Shown here piece by piece: positions 16,506 through 25,316 of a DNA stretch of 64,000 nucleotides. The stretch is from Bradyrhizobium sp. U87765 SZCCT0048 (GTDB taxonomy: Bacteria > Pseudomonadota > Alphaproteobacteria > Rhizobiales > Xanthobacteraceae). Both the position numbers and the translations under genes were made by a program. The notes beneath the pieces are model-generated. The model searched no databases. It had not been told where the DNA came from and was given only the letters and a program-made list of their open reading frames with translations. The stretch is taken from the NCBI RefSeq assembly GCF_018131225.1, contig NZ_JAFCMM010000005.1, positions 124,001 to 188,000 on the forward strand, read 5' to 3'. Each line of letters starts with the position of its first letter. Position 1 is the first letter of the stretch.

Positions 16506-17150
16506 CTAGAAGCGATAGTTGACGCCGCCCTTGAGCACGTGGCTGTCGATATCGCGATGCTGGGTGCCCCAGATCGAGGTCACGGAGACGTCGGGGGTGC
16601 CGATGTAGTTGTACTCGACCCGGGCGGTCAGGTTGCTGCCGAACGCCTGTTCGATGCCGCCGCCGAGCAGGTAGCCGATGTTGAGCGACGAGCCGTTCTG
16701 CAGGCCGTCGGCGCCGTTGTAGCGCGTCAGGGCGAGGCCGGCGGTGCCATAGAGCAGAGTGCGGTCGAAGGCGACGCCGGCGCGGCCCTTGAGCGCGCCG
16801 CGCCAGGTTTCCTCCAGCTTGCCGCCAGGCACCTGATGCTCGTTGTTGCCGAGATAGCTTGCCTCGATCTCGCCGCCGCCGACCAGCATGCCCATCTGGA
16901 GGAGATAACCCGCCTGCAGGCCGAGGGCCGGGCCGTTGCGACCGGCGAACGGGTTCGGCGCCTCGGTGAAGGCGAGGCCGCCATGGGCGCCGACATAGAT
17001 GCCGCTCCACTGGAACGGAGGTGGCGCGTAATAGGTCGGCGCCTTGGCGTAACGCGGAGAGTAGTAGTCATCGGCACGGGCGAGACTCGCGCCGAACAGC
17101 GCGAGTGCGGCGGCCACGGCCACGACGACGAGAGCTTTGCGCGACAGCAT
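16506..17150 (-). CDS. Outer membrane beta-barrel protein (Omp25/31-like)
   Basis: About 214 residues from the ATG at 17148-17150, which has GGAG seven bases upstream. A signal peptide (KALVVVAVAAALALFGASLARA-DDYY) is followed by a Pro/Tyr-rich linker and then FQWSGIYVGAHGGLAF, the start of the small porin-like barrel found across Rhizobiales. Alternating hydrophobic strands run to the C-terminal phenylalanine in LKGGVNYRF, the expected barrel-assembly signal. The barrel is probably eight-stranded. Its usual role is structural or in adhesion; no specific ligand is suggested. It lies downstream of, and on the same strand as, the two-component system but with a separate promoter region of about 215 bp. 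Confidence 0.88.
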   Translation of the reverse strand: MLSRKALVVVAVAAALALFGASLARADDYYSPRYAKAPTYYAPPPFQWSGIYVGAHGGLAFTEAPNPFAGRNGPALGLQAGYLLQMGMLVGGGEIEASYLGNNEHQVPGGKLEETWRGALKGRAGVAFDRTLLYGTAGLALTRYNGADGLQNGSSLNIGYLLGGGIEQAFGSNLTARVEYNYIGTPDVSVTSIWGTQHRDIDSHVLKGGVNYRF

Positions 17151-17366
17151 CGCAGGACTCCGGACTTCGGCGCGGACGTCGCCGCGCGCAACTGCATGGG
17201 GTCGGCGCATGCGTGTTCATCGCAGCTCTCCGACATGGCTCGTGTCGTTCGCTGATCGCAGCGAGGACAGACACGATTTTGCCGGTGAGCATTGCCGCTA
17301 CATTGTGATGGCGTGCGGCATGTGGACAATTTTTGAGAAATATTTCGAGATCGGCGTCGGGCGCCT

Positions 17367-18743
17367 TCACGCTTCCTTTACCCGCCTTTGCAGGTGCGCG
17401 GGCGTGCAGGTCAGCGGCAGCATGATGCGGAAATGCGCACCGGCGCGCGCCGCGAGCGCGGAGACTTCACCGCCATGGCGGCGCACGATGTCGCGCACGA
17501 GGTTGAGGCCGAGGCCCGCGCCGCGGTCCTGCGGCTGCAGGCGGTAGAACGGCGCGAAGATCTTTTCGCGCTCGCCTTCGGGAATGCCGGGGCCTTCGTC
17601 GGTGACGTCGATGGCGCCGTCACTGCCGACCGCGATGGTGATGGTGCCGCGGCTGCCGGCATGCTCGATCGCGTTCTGCACAAGATTGGTGATCGCCCGC
17701 GTTAGCGCGCTGGCATCGCCGTTCACCGTCACGGCAGTCTTCGGCGTCTCCAGTGACAACTGATAGCCGGAGGCGATCGCCATCGGCGCGAGGTCCGCGG
17801 CGACCTGCTGGCAGACGTCGCAGAGGTCGATCGCGGTGAAGCTGTCGGCGCGGTCGAGGCGCTGCATGTCGAGCAGCTGTTCGGCGAGCGCGGCGATGCG
17901 GCCGGTATCGAGCTTCAGGCGGGTGCGCACTGCGCCTGCGGGCAGCAGCTCGAGGCGGGTCTGCAGGATGGCGATCGGCGTGCGCAGCTCGTGGGCGGCG
18001 TCGCTGAGAAAGCGCTGGTGCTGCTCATAGCCGTCGTCGAGCCGCTGCAGCGCGCCGTTGATGGCATGCACCAGCGGCTCGACCTCGGCGGGAATGCGCT
18101 CGACCGACAGCCGCGTGCCGCGACGATCGATATCGATCTCGCCGGCATGGGCGGCGACCGTGGCGATGCCGGCGAACGCCCGGCCGATGATCAGCGGGAT
18201 CGCGATCAGTGCGATCAGCGCCAGCAGGATCAGGATCGGGATCAGCACGAGCTGCGACAGGATCACGATCGCGAACGCCAGCCCGACCATGCGGCCGGCG
18301 CCGGCGAGCACCGTGACGGTGCCTTCCTGGGTCTCGGTGCTGCGCACCGAGGCCGCGAGGTTGTAGGGCGCCTTGGTGTCGCGGATATCGGCGAAGCTGA
18401 TGCGGTCGAGCGCGCCGGCCATCGATCGGTAGGCTTCGGGCACGGTGCCGCCGGTGACTTCCTCCCCGGCGGCGTTGCGTGCGACGAACCACAGGCCCGG
18501 CGCGTCGGCCTTGAGCGCCCGCAGGTCGGCGGTGTCGGCGATGGTCAGCTTGCCGTCCGGCCCCCGCCGGATCGCGCGGCCGACCACCTCGGTGGCGTCG
18601 GTGTCCATGAGCTGCCCACCGAGATCTGCGCGAATCAGCTGCATCACGATGACCGCGACCAGCGCGGTCAGAATGGCGTATTGCAGCGCCAGCAGCTGCC
18701 AGATCAGCCGCCGCTTCAGCGATCCGCGCCGGAACAGCTTCAT
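17367..18743 (-). CDS. Two-component sensor histidine kinase
   Basis: 458 residues. Two membrane helices (about residues 14-37 and 152-186) flank a 115-residue periplasmic sensor, followed by a HAMP-like segment, then the dimerisation and phosphoacceptor box FLSDAAHELRTPIAIL with His251. The ATPase has the N box TNLVQNAIEHA (352-362), G1 DEGPGIP (382-388) and G2 GAGLGLNLV (408-416). The plan is QseC/PmrB-like. Its ATG overlaps the response-regulator stop (ATGA), so both are made together. The signal is not identifiable. Expression order is regulator first, then kinase. Confidence 0.93.
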   Translation of the reverse strand: MKLFRRGSLKRRLIWQLLALQYAILTALVAVIVMQLIRADLGGQLMDTDATEVVGRAIRRGPDGKLTIADTADLRALKADAPGLWFVARNAAGEEVTGGTVPEAYRSMAGALDRISFADIRDTKAPYNLAASVRSTETQEGTVTVLAGAGRMVGLAFAIVILSQLVLIPILILLALIALIAIPLIIGRAFAGIATVAAHAGEIDIDRRGTRLSVERIPAEVEPLVHAINGALQRLDDGYEQHQRFLSDAAHELRTPIAILQTRLELLPAGAVRTRLKLDTGRIAALAEQLLDMQRLDRADSFTAIDLCDVCQQVAADLAPMAIASGYQLSLETPKTAVTVNGDASALTRAITNLVQNAIEHAGSRGTITIAVGSDGAIDVTDEGPGIPEGEREKIFAPFYRLQPQDRGAGLGLNLVRDIVRRHGGEVSALAARAGAHFRIMLPLTCTPAHLQRRVKEA

Positions 18744-19414
18744 TCCACGGCTTTCAGCAGATAGCCGACGCCGCGGATGTTGTGGATCTCGACCGCCGCC
18801 TGATGGGTGTCCAGCTTCCGGCGCAGCCGCGAGATGTGCGAGTCCAGCGCGTTGGACTGGATCTCGTCGTCGAAGCTGTAGACCGCTTCCTCCAGCGCCG
18901 AACGCAGCACGGTGCGGCCGTGACGCCGCATCAGCGTTTCCAGCACCAGCAGTTCGCGACGGCGCAGTTCGATCGGCTGGCCGCCGACGCTGACCTCGCG
19001 GTTGCCGAAGTTGAACACGAGCTGGCCGACACGCGCCACCGCCGGCGCCATCGCCGGAGGTCGCCGCAGCACCGCGCGCAACCGCGCCAGCAATTCCTCG
19101 AGCGCGAACGGCTTGGAGAGGTAGTCGTCCGCGCCCGCGTCGAGGCCCATGACGCGATCGTTGACGTCTCCCCGCGCCGTCAGCACGATGACCGGCACGC
19201 CCGACTGGCTGGCGCGCAGGTGCGGCAGCAGGCTGAGCCCGTCGCCGTCCGGCAGTTGCCGGTCGAGGATGATCGCATCGTGCACCGGATCGGCCACTGC
19301 CTCCCGTGCGAGGTCCAGCGAGAACACCCGGTCAACCACCACGTCGAACTTCAGCAGGGCTTCGCTTAATGCCGCCGCCATCTCATTTTCGTCTTCCACC
19401 AGTAACAGACGCAT
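18740..19414 (-). CDS. OmpR-family response regulator
   Basis: About 224 residues. The receiver domain has the acidic pair E7-D8, phosphoacceptor Asp51 in IILDRQLPDGDG, Thr79 in VIVLTARG and Lys101 in DYLSKPFALEELLARLRAVLRR. The C-terminal winged helix ends in DSHISRLRRKLD...IHNIRGVGYLL, the OmpR/PhoB type. The ATG at 19412-19414 follows GAGGCGGGAC and starts exactly at the receiver (MRLLLVEDEN); an upstream in-frame extension to 19525 has no family match. It is coupled to the kinase by a 4-bp overlap. The closest style is QseB/PmrA-like. Confidence 0.94.
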   Translation of the reverse strand: MRLLLVEDENEMAAALSEALLKFDVVVDRVFSLDLAREAVADPVHDAIILDRQLPDGDGLSLLPHLRASQSGVPVIVLTARGDVNDRVMGLDAGADDYLSKPFALEELLARLRAVLRRPPAMAPAVARVGQLVFNFGNREVSVGGQPIELRRRELLVLETLMRRHGRTVLRSALEEAVYSFDDEIQSNALDSHISRLRRKLDTHQAAVEIHNIRGVGYLLKAVE

Positions 19415-19905
19415 TTGTCCCGCCTCATGCAGACCCCCTCGACCCCCGGCTCGCATTGTGACGGCCAGGATTGCGTGAACATTGTGCCGGCAATCTTTTC
19501 TGCCGCGAGACGGGCTGCCAGCCACATTTTGCCGCGCCTGGCGGCGCTTTTGCGGAGGGGCGGGTGGGTTGGGGTTGAAATCGCTCTAAATCGGACCGCG
19601 GCGCCTCCACGAGGGGCGTCGTGGTCCGGGGCCGGGTCATGGCCGTCTCATGACGATCTCATGGCCATCGGCACAGACCTGCCCTGTGCGGGAACGGATC
19701 GGGCGCGGCTGCGTTGTCAGCTACTCATCTCATGGCAGGGCAAGGCGCCGGACGATGGTGGCGCGCCGGTGACCGATCGGCGGCGGCGAAAGACGGGAAC
19801 TTGTCCATGGAATCTGCATGAGATGCTGCTGAGGATGACGGTCTGTCCCGCGTTGCGTAATGGGTCGCGTGTGTTACAAGGCCAGCCGAATTCGAGGGCG
19901 GACGA
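19415..19905. other. Divergent intergenic region, no gene recognised
   Basis: This 491-bp gap lies between the divergent response regulator and the Lys/Ala-rich protein. It must hold both promoters, but no convincing -35/-10 pair or operator stands out. GATTGC (19468-19473) and GCAATC (19490-19495) make a weak 6-bp inverted repeat near the response-regulator start. Open frames here lack codon structure or partners. Confidence 0.5.
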
Positions 19906-20877
19906 TTGGCCAAAGTGACGAAGGCGCCCGCGCGGGCCGGTGCCAAATCCAAAACCAGCGACGTGAAGAAACCGACGGGCGGCAGGACGGCGGCAAAGGC
20001 CGCCTGGCCGGCGAAGGTGGCGTCACGCTCGACGGCGCGGACGGTCGCGACGGCCAAATCCGCCGCGAAGTCCAGCGACAAGAGTAAACCCGTGGCCAAG
20101 GCCGCCCCCAAAACCGAAGCCAAGGGTGCGGCCAAAACGGCCGCCAAGGCGGCCCCGAAGGCTGTCACCCGGGCGGTCAAGGGGGGCAGCAAGGCCACCG
20201 AAAAGACGGCGGACAAGTTGCCGAGCGACAATACGACCGAGAAGACATCTCGCAAGAGCAGCACAAAGACTGCTATCAAGGACGTGGCCGACGCGAGTCT
20301 CGAATCGCAGGCGACGCCGAGCCCGGCTTCGGGTGCCCCAGGCGGCGCCGAAGGCGTGGCCGCAGGTGCCCGGCCCAACGGCAAAACCAGCGTGGATCAC
20401 GGTACGGACGGCAAGGCGGCGAAGGGGGCAGCGGCGAAATCCGCAGTGTCTTCGGCTGAGCCGGTGGATCTCCTGACGATCATGACAACTGGACAACGCA
20501 GTGAGGTGACGAACGATGCGAGAGGCGCACGCATGACCAACGAAACCCAGGCCGCGCCGTCGCGCTCCCAGCCCCTGACCCTGCCCAAGGCCGCCGCGAG
20601 CCAGGTCGCGCCGCAGGCGGCCCAGCCGGCCGCCCGGCCGGCTGCCGGCGAGGTGCTGGTCAAGAAGCCGACGGCGCCCGCGATGCCACCAAAGCCGAAC
20701 CCCCGCGCGGACATTCCGCCGACGACGGGCTTCACGCTGGTGGTCGACGGCCATTTCAAGAACCAGTACGACGACGCCAATGCCGCGCGCACTGCCGGTG
20801 CCGACCTGCTGCGTCGCTTTCCGATGCTCCGCATCGAGATCTACGACGCGTCGCAGAAGACCCGCAGCCGGATCTGA
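19906..20877 (+). CDS. Histone H1-like Lys/Ala-rich protein with conserved-looking C-terminal domain
   Basis: 323 residues beginning at a TTG (19906) preceded by GAGGGCGG. Residues 1 to about 115 are Ala/Lys/Thr-rich with AAK/PKT/KAAPK repeats, like histone H1 tails and bacterial H1-like proteins; this part should be disordered and DNA- or RNA-binding. Residues about 116-210 are low-complexity with no charge bias. From Met210 (20533) onward the sequence has a proline-rich stretch and ends in a globular-looking segment, TTGFTLVVDGHFKNQYDDAN to YDASQKTRSRI. The ATG at 20533 has GAGAGG upstream, so a 114-residue protein may also be made alone. Function unknown. Confidence 0.7.
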   Translation: MAKVTKAPARAGAKSKTSDVKKPTGGRTAAKAAWPAKVASRSTARTVATAKSAAKSSDKSKPVAKAAPKTEAKGAAKTAAKAAPKAVTRAVKGGSKATEKTADKLPSDNTTEKTSRKSSTKTAIKDVADASLESQATPSPASGAPGGAEGVAAGARPNGKTSVDHGTDGKAAKGAAAKSAVSSAEPVDLLTIMTTGQRSEVTNDARGARMTNETQAAPSRSQPLTLPKAAASQVAPQAAQPAARPAAGEVLVKKPTAPAMPPKPNPRADIPPTTGFTLVVDGHFKNQYDDANAARTAGADLLRRFPMLRIEIYDASQKTRSRI

Positions 20878-20961
20878 TCGGCCGGTCCCCACCGGGGAAT
20901 TGCAGCGTTGCGGATCGCCGTGCTCCCGGATCGCGGCGCCCTGGCGCCGGCGCGTTCCGGG

Positions 20962-22218
20962 TCAGCCGTCGGTGCGGGTCCGTGCCGGCCGCGTCAGCCA
21001 TGCGAAGACGGCCACGCCCAACAGCAGCCCGAAGGCCAGCACCTGCAGCGCCGCGGGCAGGGACACGCGCGCGGCCACGATGCCTGTGGTCGCCTGCATC
21101 ATGGCCGTGCCGAAGAAGAACGACAGGTTCACGGCCGACAGCGCCTTGCCGGTATCCTCGCTCGGCACCACCTGCCGTGTGATGGCGTAGAGCAGAGGCT
21201 GGGCGGAGCTGAAGAAGCCGATCGCCACCAGCAGCGCGCCGTCGGTCGCCGGCGACAGGGTGGGCACGCCGAACGCATTCGACAGCAGGCCGCCCGGACC
21301 ACCGCAGGCCATCGCCACCAGCGCCAGCGCGGCGAGGGTGTGGCAGACGATGACCAGCGCGCGCCGCTGGCCGAGGCGGCGGTCGATCACGCCGATCAGC
21401 AGCGGCCCCACGATCATCGACAGGGTGAAGGCGAGCAGGACCTGGCCGGCGTCGAAGCGTGACTGGCCCTTGACGTTCATCAGCCACGGGCCGCCCCATA
21501 CGCCACGCAGCACCAGCGTGATCGCCAGCGAGAAGAACGCCAGCACGATGACGCCGCGCAGCGGCCGGGAGAAGCCGAGCCGGAAGACACCGAGCGCCTC
21601 GTCGAGCACGCGGCGCGGCGCGGCGTCGGTGTGGTCGCGCTTGACGACCACGGACACCATCAGCGCGATCACGATCGCCATGCCGGCGGCGACGACGAAG
21701 CCGCCGCGCCAGCCGGTGCGGTCGACCAGCCATGCCAGCGGGCTCGCCGACAGGATCATGCCGCAGTTGCCGAGGCTGAGGATGATGCCGGTCCACATCC
21801 CGAACTTGGCGGCCGGCAGGCGCCGCGCCGCGTAGGTCACCGGACACAGCAGCATGCCGGAGGTGGCGATGCCGAGCAGGATCTGGGCGATGCAGAAGGC
21901 GAGTGGCGTCTGTGTGAACGCGGCGAAGGTCGCGCCGAGCATGGTGGCGATCAGCAGCGACAGCGACACGGTGCGCACGCTGAAGCGATCGAGCGCGACC
22001 CCGAGTGGAATCTGGCTTGCTGCAAACGCGAAATGATACGCGCCGGCCAGTGAGCCGATGGCCGCGGGATCGGCGTGGAAGTCGGCCGCGATCAGGTCGA
22101 TCGACACCGCGGGCAGGGTGCGCACCATGTTGGACAGCATGTGGCCGCACGCCAGCACCACGATGGGGGCGAACAGTTTCAGTCCGGTCGTCGGTTGCGG
22201 CTCGGGAGGCGATAGCAT
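20962..22218 (-). CDS. Major facilitator superfamily transporter
   Basis: 418 residues with twelve predicted membrane segments. The MFS cytoplasmic loop motif is present as GVALDRFSVRTVSL after helix 2, and the repeated equivalent GVIDRRLGQRRALV lies after helix 8. The N terminus (LKLFAPIVVLACGHMLSNMVRTLPAVSIDLIAADF) resembles the drug/metabolite symporter-type MFS proteins. Substrate unknown. It is on the same strand as the TetR gene at 22372-23013 with a 153-bp gap, so co-regulation with the efflux pump locus is possible but not shown. No clear ribosome binding site precedes the ATG at 22216-22218. Confidence 0.88.
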   Translation of the reverse strand: MLSPPEPQPTTGLKLFAPIVVLACGHMLSNMVRTLPAVSIDLIAADFHADPAAIGSLAGAYHFAFAASQIPLGVALDRFSVRTVSLSLLIATMLGATFAAFTQTPLAFCIAQILLGIATSGMLLCPVTYAARRLPAAKFGMWTGIILSLGNCGMILSASPLAWLVDRTGWRGGFVVAAGMAIVIALMVSVVVKRDHTDAAPRRVLDEALGVFRLGFSRPLRGVIVLAFFSLAITLVLRGVWGGPWLMNVKGQSRFDAGQVLLAFTLSMIVGPLLIGVIDRRLGQRRALVIVCHTLAALALVAMACGGPGGLLSNAFGVPTLSPATDGALLVAIGFFSSAQPLLYAITRQVVPSEDTGKALSAVNLSFFFGTAMMQATTGIVAARVSLPAALQVLAFGLLLGVAVFAWLTRPARTRTDG

Positions 22219-22371
22219 GATGGCGTCGGCGGGAGGGATCGGAGCGCCGTTATGGACCAGCCCGGCCTTGAAGGGTAGCGGCTGCCGGACTGCGAGCCAT
22301 GCGCCCAGGGGTGGCTTCGCCCGTGAGGCGATCGTCAGGACCGGTATTGCCCTCTTGTGCCGCCGCCAGCG

Positions 22372-23013
22372 TCAGGTGGCGAGGCCGTTCATCAGCAGGT
22401 CGAGCTGCGCGGCGACGAACGCATCGACGTCGATCGGGCGGCGCTTGTCGAACACCAGCCGCCACACATCCAGCAGCAGCGAAGGGCTGAGCAGCAGCTC
22501 GGGAAACCGCCGTGCCGTGGTGTCGCGGAATTCGCCGGCGGCGATGCCGGCCTCCACCAGCATGCGCACATGCTCGACCAGCGGCTCCATGAATTCCTGG
22601 TAGTAGCGCTCGACGAGGTCGGGAAAGCGCGCGCCTTCCGCGATCATGAAGCGCAACGTCTCGCGCGAGGCGCGCTCGTCGCCGAAGCGGCGATAGAGAT
22701 AGACGATCAGATCGTGCAGTTGCGTCCGGTAGGGGCCCTCAAGCGTCTTGAGGAAGGCCATCTGCTCATCGTGCAGCGGTCGGGACACGTGGCGGATCAT
22801 CTCGTCGAACACCCGCTCCTTGGTGTCGAAGTAGAAGTAGATCGTGCCCTTGGTGACCCCGGCGCGTTTGGCCACGTCCTCGAGACGGGTGGCGGCATAG
22901 CCGTTCGCCACGAACTCCTCGAACGCGGCGTCGAGGATTTCGCCGGGGCGTTCGGCCTTGCGGCGTTCCCTGCGCTTCGTGGGGGTGTCGGCCTTCAGTG
23001 TGCGGTCTCGCAT
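22372..23013 (-). CDS. TetR/AcrR-family repressor of the RND efflux operon
   Basis: 213 residues. A basic start (TKRRERRKAERPGEILDAAFEEF) leads into the helix-turn-helix TRLEDVAKRAGVTKGTIYFYFDTKERVF, the classic TetR form, and a C-terminal ligand domain of the AcrR_C type (LLLSPSLLLDVWRLVFDKRRPIDVDAFVAAQLDLLMNGL). It diverges from an RND pump operon across a 129-bp region that contains a 13-bp-arm inverted repeat. This arrangement is the usual AcrR-like local repressor that releases DNA on binding pump substrates. Confidence 0.92.
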   Translation of the reverse strand: MRDRTLKADTPTKRRERRKAERPGEILDAAFEEFVANGYAATRLEDVAKRAGVTKGTIYFYFDTKERVFDEMIRHVSRPLHDEQMAFLKTLEGPYRTQLHDLIVYLYRRFGDERASRETLRFMIAEGARFPDLVERYYQEFMEPLVEHVRMLVEAGIAAGEFRDTTARRFPELLLSPSLLLDVWRLVFDKRRPIDVDAFVAAQLDLLMNGLAT

Positions 23014-23025
23014 TCTGGAACCCAG

Positions 23026-23059
23026 AATATTATTGACTTACGAGTTAGTCAATAATATT
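23026..23059. promoter_or_regulatory. TetR operator with embedded divergent promoters
   Basis: AATATTATTGACT (23026-23038) and AGTCAATAATATT (23047-23059) are perfect 13-bp arms around an 8-bp spacer. The symmetry also builds two back-to-back promoters: TTGACT, 16 bp, ATATTT on the plus strand (23033-23060) and TTGACT, 16 bp, ATATTC on the minus strand (23052-23025). A bound repressor would cover both, so the efflux operon and its regulator should be controlled together. Confidence 0.75.
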
Positions 23060-23142
23060 TACCGCCGCAGGAGCATTTTCCTGTGTCACCATCACGCGCC
23101 AACCGGCGTGTATGCCTCTCTTGTCGCGAGCGAGTGGTCATC

Positions 23143-24240
23143 ATGGTCAGCTTTCGAACCCGGTCCGCTCTCCAGGCGGGCTGCCTCCTGGCCGTTTCGG
23201 CCGCGCTCGGCGGGTGCGACGACCACAAGGTCGCGGCCAAGCCCCCGACGCTGGTGCGCGCCGAAGTGGTCGCGCTCAAGGAACGGGTCGAGTCCGTGAC
23301 CCTGACCGGCGATGTCCGCGCCCGCGTCCAGGCCGAGCTGTCGTTCCGTGTCAGCGGCCGTGTGACCGAGCGGCTGGTGGATGTGGGGGCCCATGTCGAG
23401 AGCGGCCAGGTGCTGGCGCGGCTCGATCCGACCGAGCAGAAGGCGGATCTCGACGCCGCGACCGCGGCGGTGACGGCGGCGGAATCCCAGGTGCGGGTCG
23501 CGAATGCCACCTTCGACCGCCAGAAGACGCTGCTCTCGAACGGCTTCACCACCCGCGCCGCATACGACCAGGCTCAGGAAGGGCTCCGCACCGCGGAAGG
23601 CTCGCTCGAGTCCGCGAGGGCGCAACTCGGCACCGCCCGGGATGCGCTCGGCTACACGGAACTGCGGGCGAGCGCCGCCGGTGTCATCACCGCGCGCAGC
23701 ATCGAGATCGGCCAGGTTGCGGAAGCGACGCAGCCGGCGTTCTCGCTGGCGCAGGACGGCGAACGTGATGCGGTGTTCGAAGTCTATGAGTCGATTTTCT
23801 TCAAGCAGTCTCCAGGCGACGACGGCGTCGTGCTCGCGCTCGTGTCCTCTCCATCGGTCACCGCGCGAGGGCGCGTGCGTGAAGTGTCGCCGACCATCGA
23901 CCCCAAGACGGGAACGGTGCGGGTGAAGGTCGCGATCATGCAGCCGCCCGCCGCGATGACGCTCGGCAGTCCGGTCACCGGTACGGCCACGGCGCGGCCG
24001 GAGCGCCGCATCATCCTGCCCTGGGGCGCGCTCACGGCGGTCGGCAGTGCGCCGGCCGTGTGGGTCATCGACGACAAGAGCAGGGCGGTGGCGCTGAAGC
24101 CGATCACCGTCGAGGAATACGGCACCGGGACCATCGTGGTGAAGAGCGGCCTCGATCCCGGCGAACGGGTGGTGACCGACGGCGGCAAGTTGCTCAGTCC
24201 CGGTCAGGTCGTGACCTTCGAGGGAGCGCGCGCATCATGA
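23143..24240 (+). CDS. RND efflux periplasmic adaptor, lipoprotein (first of two)
   Basis: About 365 residues. The signal peptide ends in the lipobox AALGGC, so the protein is a membrane-anchored lipoprotein. A HlyD/MexA-like layout follows: barrel-sandwich half (ARVQAELSFRVSGRVTERLVDVGAHVESGQVLARLDP), a helical hairpin (about residues 100-170 including NGFTTRAAYDQAQEGLR), second lipoyl half (ALGYTELRASAAGVITARS) and beta-barrel domains. It links the inner-membrane pump to an outer membrane channel, which is not encoded here. The stop overlaps the next adaptor gene (ATGA). ATG 23143 is chosen because it begins the signal peptide; the frame is open to 23083. Confidence 0.92.
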   Translation: MVSFRTRSALQAGCLLAVSAALGGCDDHKVAAKPPTLVRAEVVALKERVESVTLTGDVRARVQAELSFRVSGRVTERLVDVGAHVESGQVLARLDPTEQKADLDAATAAVTAAESQVRVANATFDRQKTLLSNGFTTRAAYDQAQEGLRTAEGSLESARAQLGTARDALGYTELRASAAGVITARSIEIGQVAEATQPAFSLAQDGERDAVFEVYESIFFKQSPGDDGVVLALVSSPSVTARGRVREVSPTIDPKTGTVRVKVAIMQPPAAMTLGSPVTGTATARPERRIILPWGALTAVGSAPAVWVIDDKSRAVALKPITVEEYGTGTIVVKSGLDPGERVVTDGGKLLSPGQVVTFEGARAS

Positions 24241-25316
24241 TGTCATCGCGTATCCTGCTCGCGCTCCTTGGCGGCGCCGCAGCGCTGATGCTCGGCGGCT
24301 GCAAGGAAGAGGCCGCGGTGCCCGTGCCGGTCCGGCCGGTGCTGTCGATGGTGGTCGAGCCCGGGCTCGCCGGAGGTGCGGCGATCGTCGGCACCGTGCA
24401 GCCCCAGTTCAAGACCGATCTCGGCTTCCGTGTGCTAGGTCGCCTGATCGCGCGTCCGGTCAATGTCGGCGACATGGTCGAGAAGGGCCAGGTTGTCGCG
24501 TCGGTCGATCCGGCGGCGCTGGAGCTCGCGGTGCGTTCCGCCACCGCGGCGGTCTCGAGCGCTCAGGCGCAGCTTGCCAACGCGGCCGGCGCCGAGGGCC
24601 GTCAGCGCACGCTGCTGGAGACCGAGGCCACCAGCCGTGCCACCTTCGAGACGGCCGAACAGGCCCGGGCCGCCGCGCAGGCCTCGGTGGTGCAGGCTGA
24701 AGCCAATCTCACCAAGGCGCGCGAGCAGCTCGGTTATGCCCGCCTCAAGGCCGATTTCGCCGGCGTTGTCACCGCGGTCGGGGCCGAAGTCGGCCAGGTG
24801 GTGTCGCCGGGGCAGAGTGTGGTGACCGTCGCGCGGCCCGATATCCGCGAGGCAGTGATCGACGTCTCCGAGGACATCGCCGCCAGCCTGCGCATCGGCC
24901 AGACCTTCACCGTCAGCCTGCAGCTCAATCCGGCGATCAAGGCCGAGGGCAAGGTGCGCGAGATCGCGCCGCAGGCCGATCAGGTTACCCGCACGCGCCG
25001 CGTGCGCATCACCCTGGAGACGCCGCCCGAGGCCTTCCGCCTCGGCACCACCGTCACCACCACGCTCGCGGGCAGCGACGCGCGCGTCCTGCGCCTGCCC
25101 GGCTCGGCGGTGCTGACGCGGGACGGCAAGACCTATGTCTGGCTGGTCGACACGGCGAGCCGCACCGTGGCGCTGCGCGAGGTGCAGGGAGCACCGGATG
25201 ACGGCGGCCTGCGGGTCACCGGCGGCATCGCGCCTGGCGTGCGGGTGGTCACCGCCGGCGTGCACAGTCTCAAGGAGGGCCAGAAGGTCCGCATCGATCA
25301 GGAAGCGCAACAGTGA
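24237..25316 (+). CDS. RND efflux periplasmic adaptor, lipoprotein (second)
   Basis: About 359 residues. The signal peptide ALLGGAAALMLGGC ends in a lipobox Cys. The adaptor fold is like the preceding protein (FKTDLGFRVLGRLIARPVNVGDMVEKGQVVASVDP; helical hairpin with LLETEATSRATFETAEQARAA; YARLKADFAGVVTAVGAEVGQVVSPGQ). GGGAG lies upstream, the ATG overlaps the previous stop, and its own TGA overlaps the GTG of the pump gene. Two tandem, clearly diverged adaptors for one pump suggest a hetero-oligomeric adaptor ring, as known for MdtABC-like and some rhizobial systems. Confidence 0.92.
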   Translation: MMSSRILLALLGGAAALMLGGCKEEAAVPVPVRPVLSMVVEPGLAGGAAIVGTVQPQFKTDLGFRVLGRLIARPVNVGDMVEKGQVVASVDPAALELAVRSATAAVSSAQAQLANAAGAEGRQRTLLETEATSRATFETAEQARAAAQASVVQAEANLTKAREQLGYARLKADFAGVVTAVGAEVGQVVSPGQSVVTVARPDIREAVIDVSEDIAASLRIGQTFTVSLQLNPAIKAEGKVREIAPQADQVTRTRRVRITLETPPEAFRLGTTVTTTLAGSDARVLRLPGSAVLTRDGKTYVWLVDTASRTVALREVQGAPDDGGLRVTGGIAPGVRVVTAGVHSLKEGQKVRIDQEAQQ

